Positions 35,179 through 54,603 of a stretch of 64,000 bases of DNA are shown here, piece after piece; the stretch's first letter is position 1; each line of letters begins with the position of its first letter. Made by a program: the position numbers and the translations under genes. Under the pieces are notes generated by a model that made no database searches, had not been told where the DNA came from, and saw only the letters and a list, made by a program, of their open reading frames with translations. This DNA comes from Numida meleagris (Eukaryota; Chordata; Aves; Galliformes; Numididae): NCBI RefSeq assembly GCF_002078875.1, contig NC_034421.1:15444479-15508478 (forward strand), read 5' to 3'.

Positions 35179-38001
35179 TGTTAACTCTGTGGAACTGGCA
35201 GATGGAGCGAGAAGCCCCCAGGAGCCCCTTGTCCTGCTGGAGATGCACCTGGAGGCTGAGCAGGAAGCTCCACAGAAGCACACATGACACTGGCTTTCAG
35301 GGAACTGAGAAAGCCCCAGGATACCTGTGCTTTGCCCTTTCCTGATGGGGGGAGAGGAAGACAGACCCTTTACTTGCAGGCGGTCCTGGAAATGAACTTC
35401 TGGTATAAAACAGGCACACGGAACAACAGGGGGGAAAAAACAGTAAAATTCACATTCCATTCCTTTTCCCCACTTGTGTTTTTCCATTTCCCCATAGCTT
35501 TTCATTTTTTTTTTTAAATAATTTGGAACTATTTTGATTAGAGAATCATAGATGCAGCTCCTCAGTAACATCTGCATAGCGCATTTCAGCAGGAGATGCA
35601 ACTCGCTTGTACAGTCCTACAATCCTGCCTGAACTGCAGAGCAATGACAGCTCACAGAAGCAGAGTTCCACCACCACCACGGTGTCATTTCCTTATGGAT
35701 TTCTGGCTGTGCAGGGGTCAGACATCAAGAGGAGGGAATGCGCAGTGCCGGACAGCGGCTGCAGAACCGGGCATCCCAGCAGAGCAGCTCCGAGTTCCCC
35801 CTTACGCTCCATGATCACATTTACCAGAACAGCGATCACTGCAACAACAACTGCTTTCCTCCTGATCTAAAAGAACAAAGCAAAGACCAAAGCCCACACA
35901 GCTATCCAGAACAGAAGCAATGGACAACAAAACGCAAGTCAAACAGGAGCTATTTAATTTTAACATAAATGAGAGTTACAACAAATCTTGAGACTCTTAA
36001 TTGGTAAGAGAAGTAAGCAGACCAATTAAGCCTGTTATTTGCCCTACAAAACCCCAGAGAAGACACCCAAGTGGCCCCACGGTGACGGACAGCTCAGCTC
36101 CCCTTCAGGCACTGGGAAGCCAAACGCCGAGGCCGGGCTCGCAGCGGCTCCCATCGCCAGCAGATGCTGAGAGCGCTGCTTTGTGCCGTCGGCTTCTCTA
36201 AGATCACGGTCTGTAGAATAGTACGAGTGACAATGATCTGCGAGCACCGCCACAAGCAGCGTGCCTCCCGGCCAGCCCCACAGCACTGCCCCGTGCGGAC
36301 GTGGGGCTCTCATGGGCACCGCCCGCTGTGCCCACGGCTGGCACGGCTCCCAGGCAGCGGCGTTCCCCGGCACCGCAGTAACAGCCACAGACACGTTTCT
36401 CAGCACTTTACAAATGATACGAAGAAAAAAGCACTCTAAAAGCACAAGGGTAACACTGCCATCGTTAAAACATGCAGAAGCTGGGAGAGAAATGTCTGTT
36501 CTTGTTTCCACCCACAGCAGCAAGAGCAGCCGAGTTCCACCCTTACCCAAGTGAACGCGTCCTTCTGCCCTGCTCCCCCAGCACCGGGCTGTGCCAGAAC
36601 CGCGCCGGCTGCACGCTGCTGCTCACTGCCCTTCCACTGCTCTACACCCAGCTCACATTTGGAATGCTGCCTACACCACTCACACTGTCCTCATTAACCC
36701 TTCCACACGTACCTATCTGCCAACGAGGCGTCCACATGCAGCGCTTCGCTACCTCCTTCCCTCCCCGCCCTGACCCTCCAGCACTGCCACGGAGGACCCC
36801 ACACACTCCTCCCCAGCGCAGGAAGGCGGGTCGGCCCGCGGGGAGCCGCAGGCCAGCAGCAACGGAGCTCCCAGGCACAGCAGCAGCGTGATGCAGGGAG
36901 CTGCGTACATGGCCACCGCTGTTTCAGCCGCTGCCCGACCCGCCGGGCAGCTGTCACGGAACGGCACAGAATGGGAACCCCTCCTTCTGCAGAGCGTTCC
37001 TGGCTCTGCTGCCAAGGGAGAACCACAGACATTCCTGCCCAGCAAAGACCCGATGAGTAAGAACTATTTCCAACGGACGCACGGTACAGCCAGGTGGAAT
37101 CTATTTCCCTGTGTACTTGAAGTTCTACTAGATGAAATCAGCTGGCATTATTACAGTGCCAAGACACTTCGAGAACAGCTTGCAAACACCAGAGGTGAGT
37201 AAGGAAATCTCCCAACAAACACAGGGAAACGTTAAATCAAAATACATCCTTAGCGCCGACATTTTGTGCGAGTCCCTCCAGCAAAAAAAAGGCAAAACTG
37301 CGGGCAGGAAAGCAGCAAGGGAAGGATTCCGTGCAGTTTCAGTCCATCTGAGCCAGGTCTCCTATGATAAAGCCTATCTGCAGGGAAGGCACGGCTTCAT
37401 GCACAGGTCTTGCTCGGGAATGCACTCCTAAATGAAGACCAGTTGGGTTTGGGGGCAGGAAATGGGGGACTGCCAGGGGCTGGAAGCAAGGAGGGCCTGG
37501 CTGATCCCAGCGGGAACGGAGCAGCTGCGCTGGAGCCCAGCAGGGCTGCGCTCCCCAGAGGGGCTGAGGAGCCGCTCGCAGCCAGCACTGCACCGCGACC
37601 ACCGCTGAATTTAAGCACCAGCACAGCTCCACATATGGAACGCCAGTCTCCAAGCCGTCTGTTACCCCTCTAAAAGCACGAGAGCTACCCCTGGATTCCC
37701 ACGCCATAAATTATTAGGGAGGACATAGGAAAGCGTGAAAAACACCCCTGTTAGTGTAAGTGCTGACATCCCACGCGCACCACTAGGTGCGAGATGTTAG
37801 CTAGCAGTGCTGCAGGTACCTAATGCTTACAGAAAACAGCAGGAAGTTCCACTGAAGAGTTAGTTTTCATTCTTGAAAGATGTAGAAGGGCTGCATTCAG
37901 GGGGGATCGCTGCCCATCTTGTTAACCAGAAACGCAAGGGAATCAAGTGTAAGCCATCTGCTGGTACTTCACGGCCTTGCTGGCATTGCAGACTTCTCTC
38001 T
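35179..38001. other. Spacer, probably including the 3' untranslated region of CRYM
   Basis: No recognised gene. CRYM ends at 38002 on the minus strand, so its 3' UTR extends into this stretch. No canonical AATAAA was found close by; a minus-strand ATTAAA variant occurs at 35953-35958. A minus-strand frame ending at 36749 is described separately. Confidence 0.45.
36749..36912 (-). CDS. Short open frame with signal-peptide-like start, function unknown
   Basis: From an ATG at about 36910 on the minus strand, the frame encodes MYAAPCITLLLCLGAPLLLA followed by a cysteine- and proline-containing stretch and a stop at 36749, about 54 codons. The leucine-rich start and AxA-like end look like a secretion signal, but no family was recognised. 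The segment is GC-rich, which favours chance frames. It could also be a first exon or part of the CRYM 3' UTR. An in-frame upstream start extends the frame to 37045. Confidence 0.15.
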
Positions 38002-45394
<7,393 letters not shown>

Positions 45395-45420
<26 letters not shown>

Positions 45421-45906
45421 CCCTGGGACCCCAGCACAAGGCGGACATGGAGCTGCTGGAGCGGGTCCAGAGGAGGGCACAAAGATGATGAGAAGATGGA
45501 GCACCTCCCCTACAAGGACAGGCTGGGAGAGCTGGGGCTCTGCAGCCTGGAGAAGAAGCTCTGAGGAGACCTTATAGTGCTTCCGGGACCTGAAGGGCCT
45601 ACAGGAAAGCTGGGGAGGAATTTATATAAAAGGGCAAGTAATGACAGGATGAGGGGAAACGGCTTTCAACTGGAAGAGGGGAGATTTAGACTAGATACTA
45701 GGAAGAAATTCTTCCCTGTGAGGGTGGTGAGACACTGGCACAGGTTGCCCAGCGAGGCTGTGGATGCCCTGTCCCTGGAAGCACTCAAGGCCAGGCTGGG
45801 TGGGGCTGTGAGCAACCTGGGCTGGAGGGAGGTGTCCCTGCCTACAGCAGGGGGTTGGAACGAGATGATATGAAAGGTCCCTTCCAACCCCAACCATTCT
45901 GTGATT
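45395..45906 (+). mobile_element. CR1 LINE, 3' part with tail (UQCRC2 intron 1)
   Basis: It starts near CGCGTCCAGCCCTGGGACCC in the ORF2 C-terminal region and ends CCCAACCATTCTGTGATT at 45906. It is closely similar to the 3' parts at 30190-30300, 26160-25918 and 59080-58823. It inserted within 350 bases of the UQCRC2 first exon, inside or at the edge of the CpG island. Confidence 0.9.
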
Positions 45907-46009
45907 AGTGCCACTGCTGCCTAGTACCCAAGGGGGGGCTCTGGCAGCGTGCCCCCCTCAGCTGGAAGGCGCTGCTGAGTGTTGCTCTGCAGATAAGGAG
46001 ACGTCCTGG

Positions 46010-46384
46010 CTTGGGGCTGAGCTGCTGTACCGGATACGTACAGTTCCCTGCAGTATAGATGGGGATTGTGGGAGCTCATTCAGTTAATTCTTGCACGGTA
46101 TTCCTACAGACTGCATAGTGCAGTGGATGCTGATACTGTGCAAAGGAAAACAGAAGGGCGCTGCCCTGAGGTGCTGCTTTTTGACCTTCCAGAGACCTCA
46201 TTTAAGTCATTGCGCAGGTTTCAGCTGTGATGGAAAAGCAATCAGAGGAATTAAAAGGGAGTCTGTATTTTCGTTCTGTGTTTCTAAGTCGTTCAATGTA
46301 TTTCAGCTTTAAAATAAACTGCTTCATTAGCATGTGGTAATTAACGAATAGAGCAAAGTCTTTTTATTCTGCTTTGTCCTCCAG
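46010..46384 (+). other. UQCRC2 intron 1, remainder
   Basis: Unique non-coding sequence between the CR1 and exon 2, ending in a standard pyrimidine-rich acceptor at 46384. No additional exon seen. Confidence 0.5.
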
Positions 46385-47639
46385 AAGAGGCTGTACTCAC
46401 TTAAAGTAGCGCCTAAAGTTGCAGTGCCAGCGACTGCAGAACGAGTGAAACTGTCTCCGGAGTCTGAGGATCTGGAGGTCAGTATCAGCACGGGAATTTC
46501 TTTTCTCTCTCTCCTTTTTTAAGTCAACCAAAGCAGAACTGTGACAGTATGTCCAGTGGCTCGGTAACCTGAATGTTGCTTTTAATGCAGATCACTAAAT
46601 TACCAAATGGATTAATTATTGCGTCTCTGGAAAACTTTTCTCCGGCTTCGAGGATTGGAGTGTTCATCAAGGCGGGCAGCAGATATGAAACCACCAGTAA
46701 CTTGGGAACTGCGCATTTGCTTCGTCTTGCATCCGCTTTGGTGGGTATTTATTCTCTGCTCCTGCTTTTGGTGGTGGATGGAATGGTAGAAGACTTAGGG
46801 CAGCAAAAAGAGGGGATATGTAAGAGGTTGTGCTGTATTGCAAACAATGCACTTTGCTTGCTGGATCAGGGGCGTAAGCACCGGAGGAGCGGCGTTACTT
46901 CCTGGCAGTGCTGTCTGTGTAGAGCTGCGCTCTCTCGTGGTGCAGTTAACAATGTTCCTGTGTGTCTGTCACACTAGTGTGGGGCTCGTTTTGCTTAAGC
47001 TGCAGTAAAAGTCGATTTGGATGTGAGACACGAACACAAACGTGTGTGTGGGAAGTGTTTCCAAATGGCTTTTCTCACTAGTTGCACCAGGGTTGGTGTG
47101 AGCTCCTTTCTTTCCCTTTCCTGCTTTGTGTTAGCTTCAGCTGTACCAGGTGCTGTGGGGCAGGTACGTAGCAGCAGATTCAAAAAAGAATCAGACAAAT
47201 TCACTGACAGCAATCCTTAAACAGCTCCGAAGAGGGACAGGCGGAAGGTGCGCGCTGAAACCCGTAGCACAGCCGCTGCAGGTTCTGCAGAAATACCGCT
47301 GCATGGATTCTGGGCACTGCATTGTAGCGGTCTCTTCTGTTGCCGCTGCTGGGTGAGCGGTGCTGGGCAGGCCGGCCCTGGGCGTAGCACTGTGGCTGCT
47401 CCCCTCGGCGCTGGTTCCCTCGGTTGCTGTCTGGCTGTGCATGCAGACACTCGCATGCCAGCCAGGCTGGGGCACTTAGGAGTTAAGCAGCACGATCAGC
47501 GCAGCTTTGCTGTTAAATGAGTCCAGTGCACTTCACTTCCAGGTATAAAAAATAACACCTCAGCTGCTCATTGCCTTCTTCCTAGCCGCTGCCGTGAGTT
47601 ACTCCATGTCAGGAACATTTCGCAGAAATACGGCTTGAA

Positions 47640-47937
47640 TTTTGGGTGTCCTACATGGAGGAGCTGGGCTCCATGAGCCTTGTAGGTCCCTTCCTTCTGT
47701 GACTCTGAAACCTGTGGGCCCAGGCTCCTGCAGGCACGTGGGCACTGATCTCATGCAGAGTTCTGAGGGGCATTCTGGTGGGTCGGCGCTGACCACAGCA
47801 GGAGTCATGGGGCAGGCTGGCTGGGTGCTGGGCAGCCTGGCAGGGGCTTGGCAGCCCTGCCCATGGCGGGGGCTGAGCGGCACGGGGCGATCCTTGGGGT
47901 CCCTCCCAACCCACACCATTCTGTACTTCCGTGATTA
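47640..47937 (+). mobile_element. CR1-type LINE 3'-end fragment (UQCRC2 intron 3)
   Basis: The segment ends GGTCCCTCCCAACCCACACC then ATTCTGTACTTCCGTGATT, a drifted CR1 3' tail in plus orientation. The part before 47715 (GTAGGTCCCTTCCTTCTGTG) looks like a second, shorter tail, so two fragments may be adjacent. Confidence 0.65.
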
Positions 47938-50900
47938 CTCTCCTCTGACAGCTTGTCATGTGACGGGACGTGCAGGCTTTCCTTGTTCTGGTGGTGCTGA
48001 GTTTATCCAAGTTAAAGAATCCTGTGAAATGTTCAGCCAAATCTGGGTTGTTCCCATAGTATGGGGCGGGGGGAGCAATGGTGTAATTGTGTTGGAAAAT
48101 CAGAGAGAATGATAGAATGGACTGGGAGTAAGGGTGTGGTACGTGGGCTCAGCTTCTGTGTATGGGGCAGTGGTTTCTGTAGGAATGGATAAACACGGAC
48201 TGCTTCAGCTTTGCCGGAGCACTGACCTGTATCAGGCAAATCTGTTCTTAAGATAGCTGTAATCTTAACTACCTCTTTTTTATTATTATTATTTCTTTTT
48301 TTAATAGACTACGAAGGGAGCATCCTCTTTCAGGATTACTCGTGGCATTGAAGCTGTTGGGGGCAGCCTAAGGTTTGTGATGGTGCTTAAAGCTTATCTG
48401 GCCTGGTAAGAGTAAAGGAAGCCATGTGGCAAAAGGAATCTTAAGCATTACAATATGTGGGTGGATGTGTACCTGGAAGAAGCGCGGTTTGTCCAGGAAG
48501 CTGCAGTGTTCTTTCTGCCTTTCTTGTCTTGAAGATGAGACTTACTGAGGTATTGTTTTTCTCTTGGGAAACAGATAACACTCCTACTGCAGTTTTGAGA
48601 ACAATTTGGATAGTAGATGAGTTTCCCAATTTGGGAGTTTTAAGCATAGAGAACCCTCCTAAGAGAAATGAGGGTTACCTTGCTGTGCACGCGTTCGTGC
48701 AGCGTTCATCGGAAGTTACGCAGTAAGATTGTGTTATACAGAGGCTGGTTAAAAGCAGTGTGTTAGGTTACTCTGGACACTGCTTTTTTTTTTGCTAAGG
48801 AAAAGAATGTGTTGGAGCGAGTGGAAAAGGCAGACTGTTTTCTGCCCACAGAGAGTCATTTCTAAATCACCTTATTTGATATTTATAGCCATTTTTCAGG
48901 TTTTACTCTTCAGTCTTGTTTGTTGTTTTCCCTTGAATTATCACGATATCCTGGACTCTGCTGGCCACAAGGCAGTCGGTATTACCTGGGTATTTCCACA
49001 CAGCTTCTAGGTGTGTCTGTTTGTGCTGCAGGGCTGTGTGTGTTCAGGTGCTGCCGTTCTCACTCCTTAAACTGGTACTGCTGTCAGGATCTTGATGAAA
49101 ACGTCCGTCAGTGGAGAATATGTGTGGAAGTCTGCATGTTTCTGTGCTCTGCTGAAACACCTTCTGTGTGGTTTCTCTTCCAGTGTGTACTCAACGAGAG
49201 AGAAGATGACGTACTCTGTTGAATGCCTGCGTGACGACGTGTGGGTATCCCTTGCGCTGCAAGCAGAAGTTGGATGGCTCTGTAGTACCGCGGGGGGGTG
49301 GTTCTCCTGGGCGGGGCACCACCAATGTCACATCTTGGTGATAAATAGAAAACCATTGCGTTACTGCTCTGCTTCTGTGTTCGTGGTACTGAGCGCCTGG
49401 ATGCTGCAGAAGTGCAGGGCAGTTGCGGCGCTTCCTCCGGCAGTGCTGGTTACTGCTCCGGGCTGGGTGGCGAGCTCTGGTGTTGAGATGTTGCTTGTGG
49501 GTTGGTTGGAGCTGCTTTCAACTTCCAAAGAGATACATGCTGGTTCCGCTGCACTGAACGCCTTTCTTACTTTGTCTCTCTAGTGACACCGTAATGGAGT
49601 ACCTCCTTAATGTCACCACGGCTCCAGAGTTCAGGCGGTGGGAAGTCACTGATCTTCAGCCTCAGTTAAAAGTTGACAAAGCAGTCGCGTTTCAGAGCCC
49701 TCAAGTTGGTAGGTGTATTTCTGATCCACCGTGTTGGTGTTGTGGATGCATCTTAGAAATGAGGAACTTTGGAAAACTTTCCCACTGTCCCCTGACCGCT
49801 TTATTTTTCAGCTTTCCCCAGTGATAGGCACGGTCTTTCTGTTGTTACCCGACTTCTTCACAAACCCACAAATTTTTGCAGCCTGTACGTGACAAGGTTA
49901 CTGCTCTTACTGAAACTACCCACCCTCCCCCCAGAAATGAACAAAAACTGGGTTGTGTTGCACCTTGCCGTTGAGGCCAGAAGGTGTTGAGCACCTGCAA
50001 GTCCTTGAGAGTTTTATAAGGTCCAACTGAATAGGAATGTACAGACCAGGTTTGTTGCCTGAGGATTATAGATGAAACTTTCATTTGTATGGGGCTGTTG
50101 CAGTCCCGTGTTTGCAGGCCTTGTGAATGAACGCTTTGAGGTGCACCGCCGCTGTGCTTCACCAGCGCAGCATTGAGAGTCATTCCTAATCCTCGTCACT
50201 GGAGCATCATTACTGAAAGTTTGTTCCTCCTAGGAGTGCTGGAAAACTTGCATGCCGCAGCTTACAAGACTGCTCTGGCAAACCCCTTGTATTGCCCAGA
50301 CTACAGAATTGGAAAAATTACATCTGAGCAGGTAGGATTCTTGCACTATAAATCTCTCTCAGTTTCCTTATCAAGGATAGAGAACGCCTGGCAGAGAAAA
50401 GGAACTTACCAAATGTACAGTCAGTGTTGACTATCTTATCTCATTTCCTTGGGGCTTTTGGTAGTGAGCACAGTGCTCACGTTTGCATTGAGGCCGTTGT
50501 CGTGCGGCTCGGCCGCAGCTCTCGGTGCAGCGCACAAAGCCTGGGCAGCTCCGCTGGGAGCGCTGCTCTTGGTTGCGTTCAGAAGCGTGAGGTCGGAACA
50601 GGGGGCGTCAGAAACGCACTTCTGCCCCTTGTTCTTTGTACAAAAATAGCTAAAACTCTGCTTTACTGTTACAGCTTCACCATTTCGTACAGAACAATTT
50701 CACGAGTGCGAGAATGGCTCTTGTGGGAATAGGTACGTACGTTCTGTGCAGGCACCGCAAGAAGAAAACTGCTGCAGGAATTCTCTGTGTTACGGTTCAT
50801 TTAAGAAACTTTTATAACTGACATTTTTTCGATAACGTGACGTTACTTGGAATAAACCATTGCATTACAGGTGTAAAGCACTCTGACTTGAAGCGAGTTG

Positions 50901-51889
50901 CAGAGCAGTTTCTAAATATCCGAAGCGGAGCCGGCACTTCCAGCACAAAGGCCGCCTACCGGGGGGGTAAGTGTGTCCCTGCTCTCTGCCCCCAGTGACT
51001 CGTTTTAGCATTGGTACAACGATGTAGCAGTCAAAGTTGCGGTGAGCGCTGTATAGTTGTGCTGAATGCTCTGCGTGGGAAATGACCATTCAGAGCTATC
51101 TTGGTCTAAATAAGCAGAGGATTTTCTTTCTCCCACTGTTTTGGGATAAAAGAAAACTCATACGTTCAACAAAGTTTGACCTACACAATCATGTGTATCA
51201 TAAAACAGAAACCAAGCCAGCGTCTGTTGTAGCTCGGTGCGTTTGAGAAGGTTCTCTTAAGAACTGGGGAAGGCAGGGAGTCACTTAGGACTGTCTGGAG
51301 CTGCTGGTAAGCTGCTTAGGGAAGGTCTGCTGGAGTGTGTTAAGTCTCCTCTGAAACACAAAGCGACGCGTAGCTCCTCCGGAGCAGTGTCTGCACAGCA
51401 CTGCGGGCTGTTCTTCGGTTGGGCTGTCAGATCACTCTGTAGTCAGATGGGAAAACAGGAAATTTTTACCATTTCAATGGGATAACTTCAGTTTCTAGAA
51501 AAACAGGATAAGCATTTTTATGATAAATAGGACAAGTATTTCACAATTTTCTGAGGCGATCAGCTCCAGCGCAGGCATGATGTTGCACAGTGGAGTTGGG
51601 AATGGCGGCACGAGAGGCAGGTCTGGAAATGGAGGAGGCCCCAGGCTGAGAAGAGAGCGGCCCAGAGCGGCCAGGGGCCTGCAGTGCTTGTGGGAGGGCG
51701 GCTGACACGGGGGTGAGGGGAGGGGGGTAGCGGCACAACGCCCTACATGCACAGGACAGCTCCCGGGCTGGGCCGCATCCCTTTGCGGGCTGCATAGCCT
51801 CCGTGGAGAGGAGTAATGCTGGCCAGGGGCCTGCTGTTGGGATGTCAGAAAGAGACGGAGGGGGTTATAAAGCCAGAGGACTGCACCTG

Positions 51890-53690
51890 CTCCTACTTTT
51901 TCAAGCTGGGCTAAGGGAGGCTGCAACAATGAAACTGCAAAACACTGAAGGAGACTTCATGTGCCTTGGGAGGGAGTGCAGGGGTGTGTGACCTGGGACG
52001 AGCACGGAGTTACTGTCCAGCCTTGCAGAGATGGGATTAGGAAAGATGAGATAGATGGAACTGAACTTGGCGAGGGGTGTGACATCCCTCCCCACATACA
52101 GAAGGGGCTCTGTAGGTACGCTGGTCAGAAGAGACAGATGAGAGAGAGCATACCCCTTCTGGTAAATGAAAGGGGGAACTCACCCCCACAGATGTGGAGA
52201 AGGCTGAGGTACTCAGTGAATTCTTAGCCTCAGTCTTCACTGGCAACCAGGATTCCCATATTTCTCACACCCCTGAGCCTCTTGCTGGGAACTGGGGGAG
52301 CAAACTCCCCACCACTGTATGGGCAGAGCAAGTCCAGGTCTGCCTCATGAGGCTGAATGTATGCAACTCCATGGGGCTGGATGACATGCATCCTGGGGTC
52401 TGAAGGGAGCTGCCTGAGCTGATTGCTGAGCTGCTTCCATCAGATTTGAAAAGTTGTGGCTGCCATGTGAAGTCCCTGGGGACTGGAAAAAGGGAACCAG
52501 CACTGCCATTTACAAGAAAAGGAGGAAGGAGGACCCGGGGAACTACAGGCCGGTGAGCATCACCTCTGTGCCAGGGAAGACCATGGAGCAGATCCTCCTG
52601 GAGGAGATGCTAAGGCACATGAGGGGTGGGCGGGTGATCTGAGACAGCCAGCACGGCTTCACCAAGGGAAGGTCGTGTCTGACCGAACCTGGCGGCCTTC
52701 TGGGATGGAGCGATGGCATCGGTGGACAAAGGAGGGGCAGCTGGTGTTGTCTGCCTGGACTTGTGCAAGGCCTTCAACTCAACACGGTCCTGCACCACAT
52801 CCTTGTCTCTAAGTTGGAGAGAGATGGATGTGAAGGGTGCACTGGTCAGTGGATAAGGAACTGCTCGGGTGGTCACAGCCGGAGCACTGTGGTCAATGGC
52901 TCTATGTGCAGGTGGAGGCTGACAAGTGCTGTCCCCCAGGGGTCCGTCTTGGGACCGGTGCTCTTCAACATCTTTATCACTGATGCAGATGAGATGGGAT
53001 TGAGTGCACCCTCAGCATTTTGCTGATGGCACAACAGAAGGGAGGGACGGCATCCAGAGGGAGCTGGCAGGCTCGAGAAGTGGGCACACGAGAACTAATG
53101 AGGTTCAGCAAGGCCCAGTGTGGGGTGTTTGTTGTACTTGGGTCGGGGAATCCCAGATGTGTGCAGACTGGGAGAAGAACTCACGGAGAGCAGCCCTGCA
53201 GAGAAGGACATGGAGGATCTGGTGGACGAAGAGCTGGACATGAGGCAGCAGTGTGTGCTCGCAGCCCGGAAGGCCGACTGCATCCTGGGCTGCATCAGCA
53301 GAGGGGGGCAGCGGGCAGGGAGGGGATTGTCCCCCTCTGCTCTGCCCTCAGGAGCCCCCACCTGCAGTGCTGCGTCCAGGCCTGGGGCCTCAGCACAGGA
53401 AGGGTGGGAGCTGTTGGAGCGGGGCCAGGGGAGGCAAGAAAGATGCTCAGAGGTTGGAGCACCTCTACTATGGAGACAGGCCGAGGAGCTGGGGGTGTGC
53501 GGCCTGGAGAAGAGAGGGCTCCAGGGAGACCTCATTGCAGCCTTCCAGTGCATGAAGGGTACTCACAAACAGAAGGGAGACCAACTTTTTACATATACGG
53601 ACAGTGATAGGACACGGGGGGGATGGCTTTAAAGTAAAAAAGAGTGGAGATGTAGAAATCCACACCTTGATTTCCCTCTGAAGAATCTCC
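51890..53690 (+). mobile_element. CR1 LINE, long 5'-truncated copy without clear tail (UQCRC2 intron 9)
   Basis: Plus-orientation CR1 ORF2. Around 52480-52610 the RT entry block reads [20 protein letters not shown] then [14 protein letters not shown], and the PQGS block [16 protein letters not shown] follows at about 52935-52980. Stops and frameshifts interrupt it, including a deleted FADD-type catalytic region near 53020. It carries the near-identical segment shared with the copy downstream of ANKS4B. The 5' boundary is approximate. Confidence 0.88.
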
Positions 53691-54059
53691 TGGCTATGCA
53701 TGTTCTCATTCCTCTGAATGCATAGTAGTTTTTAAATGAACAATGCATTACATTTTTTTCCTTGTTACTGTACTTTCAGGAGAAATCCGAGAACAGAATG
53801 GCCACAGCCTTGTCCATGCTGCTGTTGTAACAGAAGGAGCTGCCGTTGGAAGTGCAGAAGCAAATGCTTTCAGTGTCCTTCAGCACGTTTTGGGTGCTGG
53901 ACCACTTATCAAGAGGGGAAGCAATGTTACCAGCAAGCTGTACCAGGGCATTGCCAAAGCAACCACTCAGCCTTTTGATGTAAGTTCCGAGGGTTTCTGC
54001 AGTTTTTCAGGAAAAGGCCTTGGGAGGCTGCCACTTCCATCTAGAATCATCATTAGTTA

Positions 54060-54603
54060 CGTGAGTTGTTCTGAAAGTAATGCTTCCTCTTTATTTCAAT
54101 GGAAGCGACAACAGATACAAAGAGCGCAATAACACCATTTGATAGAGCAAATCCTCAGCTACAAAGCACAGTTCTTCAGCACAGCCACCACCACTAGCTG
54201 CATTTTCACCAGTGCTGAACAAGAGCTGCATGCTGCACTCGTACAGATCTGCACCAGTGGAGGTGAATGGCTGCCACTGCCCCACTGCAGAAACACAGCT
54301 CCCACCCCACTGTGCCAGCAGCCCCTGCTTGGTCTCCATCAGCATTCCCAGATGTCCGTGAATGTCAGTGGGTGCCATTTTTCCACATGGAGGAATTCAG
54401 TGACACCCCTTTGCTTCATCTGCATTTCCATGTCAGGCTCCGTTCTGTCAGTGCCCCTCTGCTGCCATCTGTCACACAGCAGCAAAATGTAATGGGATAT
54501 TGGTGGGAAGGTTCAGCCTCTACCAGCATCCCACCAGCATCCACCTCTGATGGCGTGGGCCAGCATCGTAGAACAGGAGGCACTACTTTGAGAGCAGCCC
54601 TTG
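54060..54603 (+). mobile_element. Mariner-like non-autonomous DNA transposon, copy C (UQCRC2 intron 10)
   Basis: A complete 544-bp copy flanked by TA at 54058-54059 and 54604-54605, with imperfect terminal inverted repeats (GTTGTTCTGAAAGTAATGC on the left, GCACTACTTTGAGAGCAGC on the right). It is colinear with copy A and inverse to copy B. It lies 80 bases after UQCRC2 exon 10 and 175 before exon 11. No intact transposase. Confidence 0.85.

Noticed and set aside
36044..36550. 168-codon minus-strand frame
   Set aside because: No recognisable domain, GC-biased composition, no convincing splice signals.
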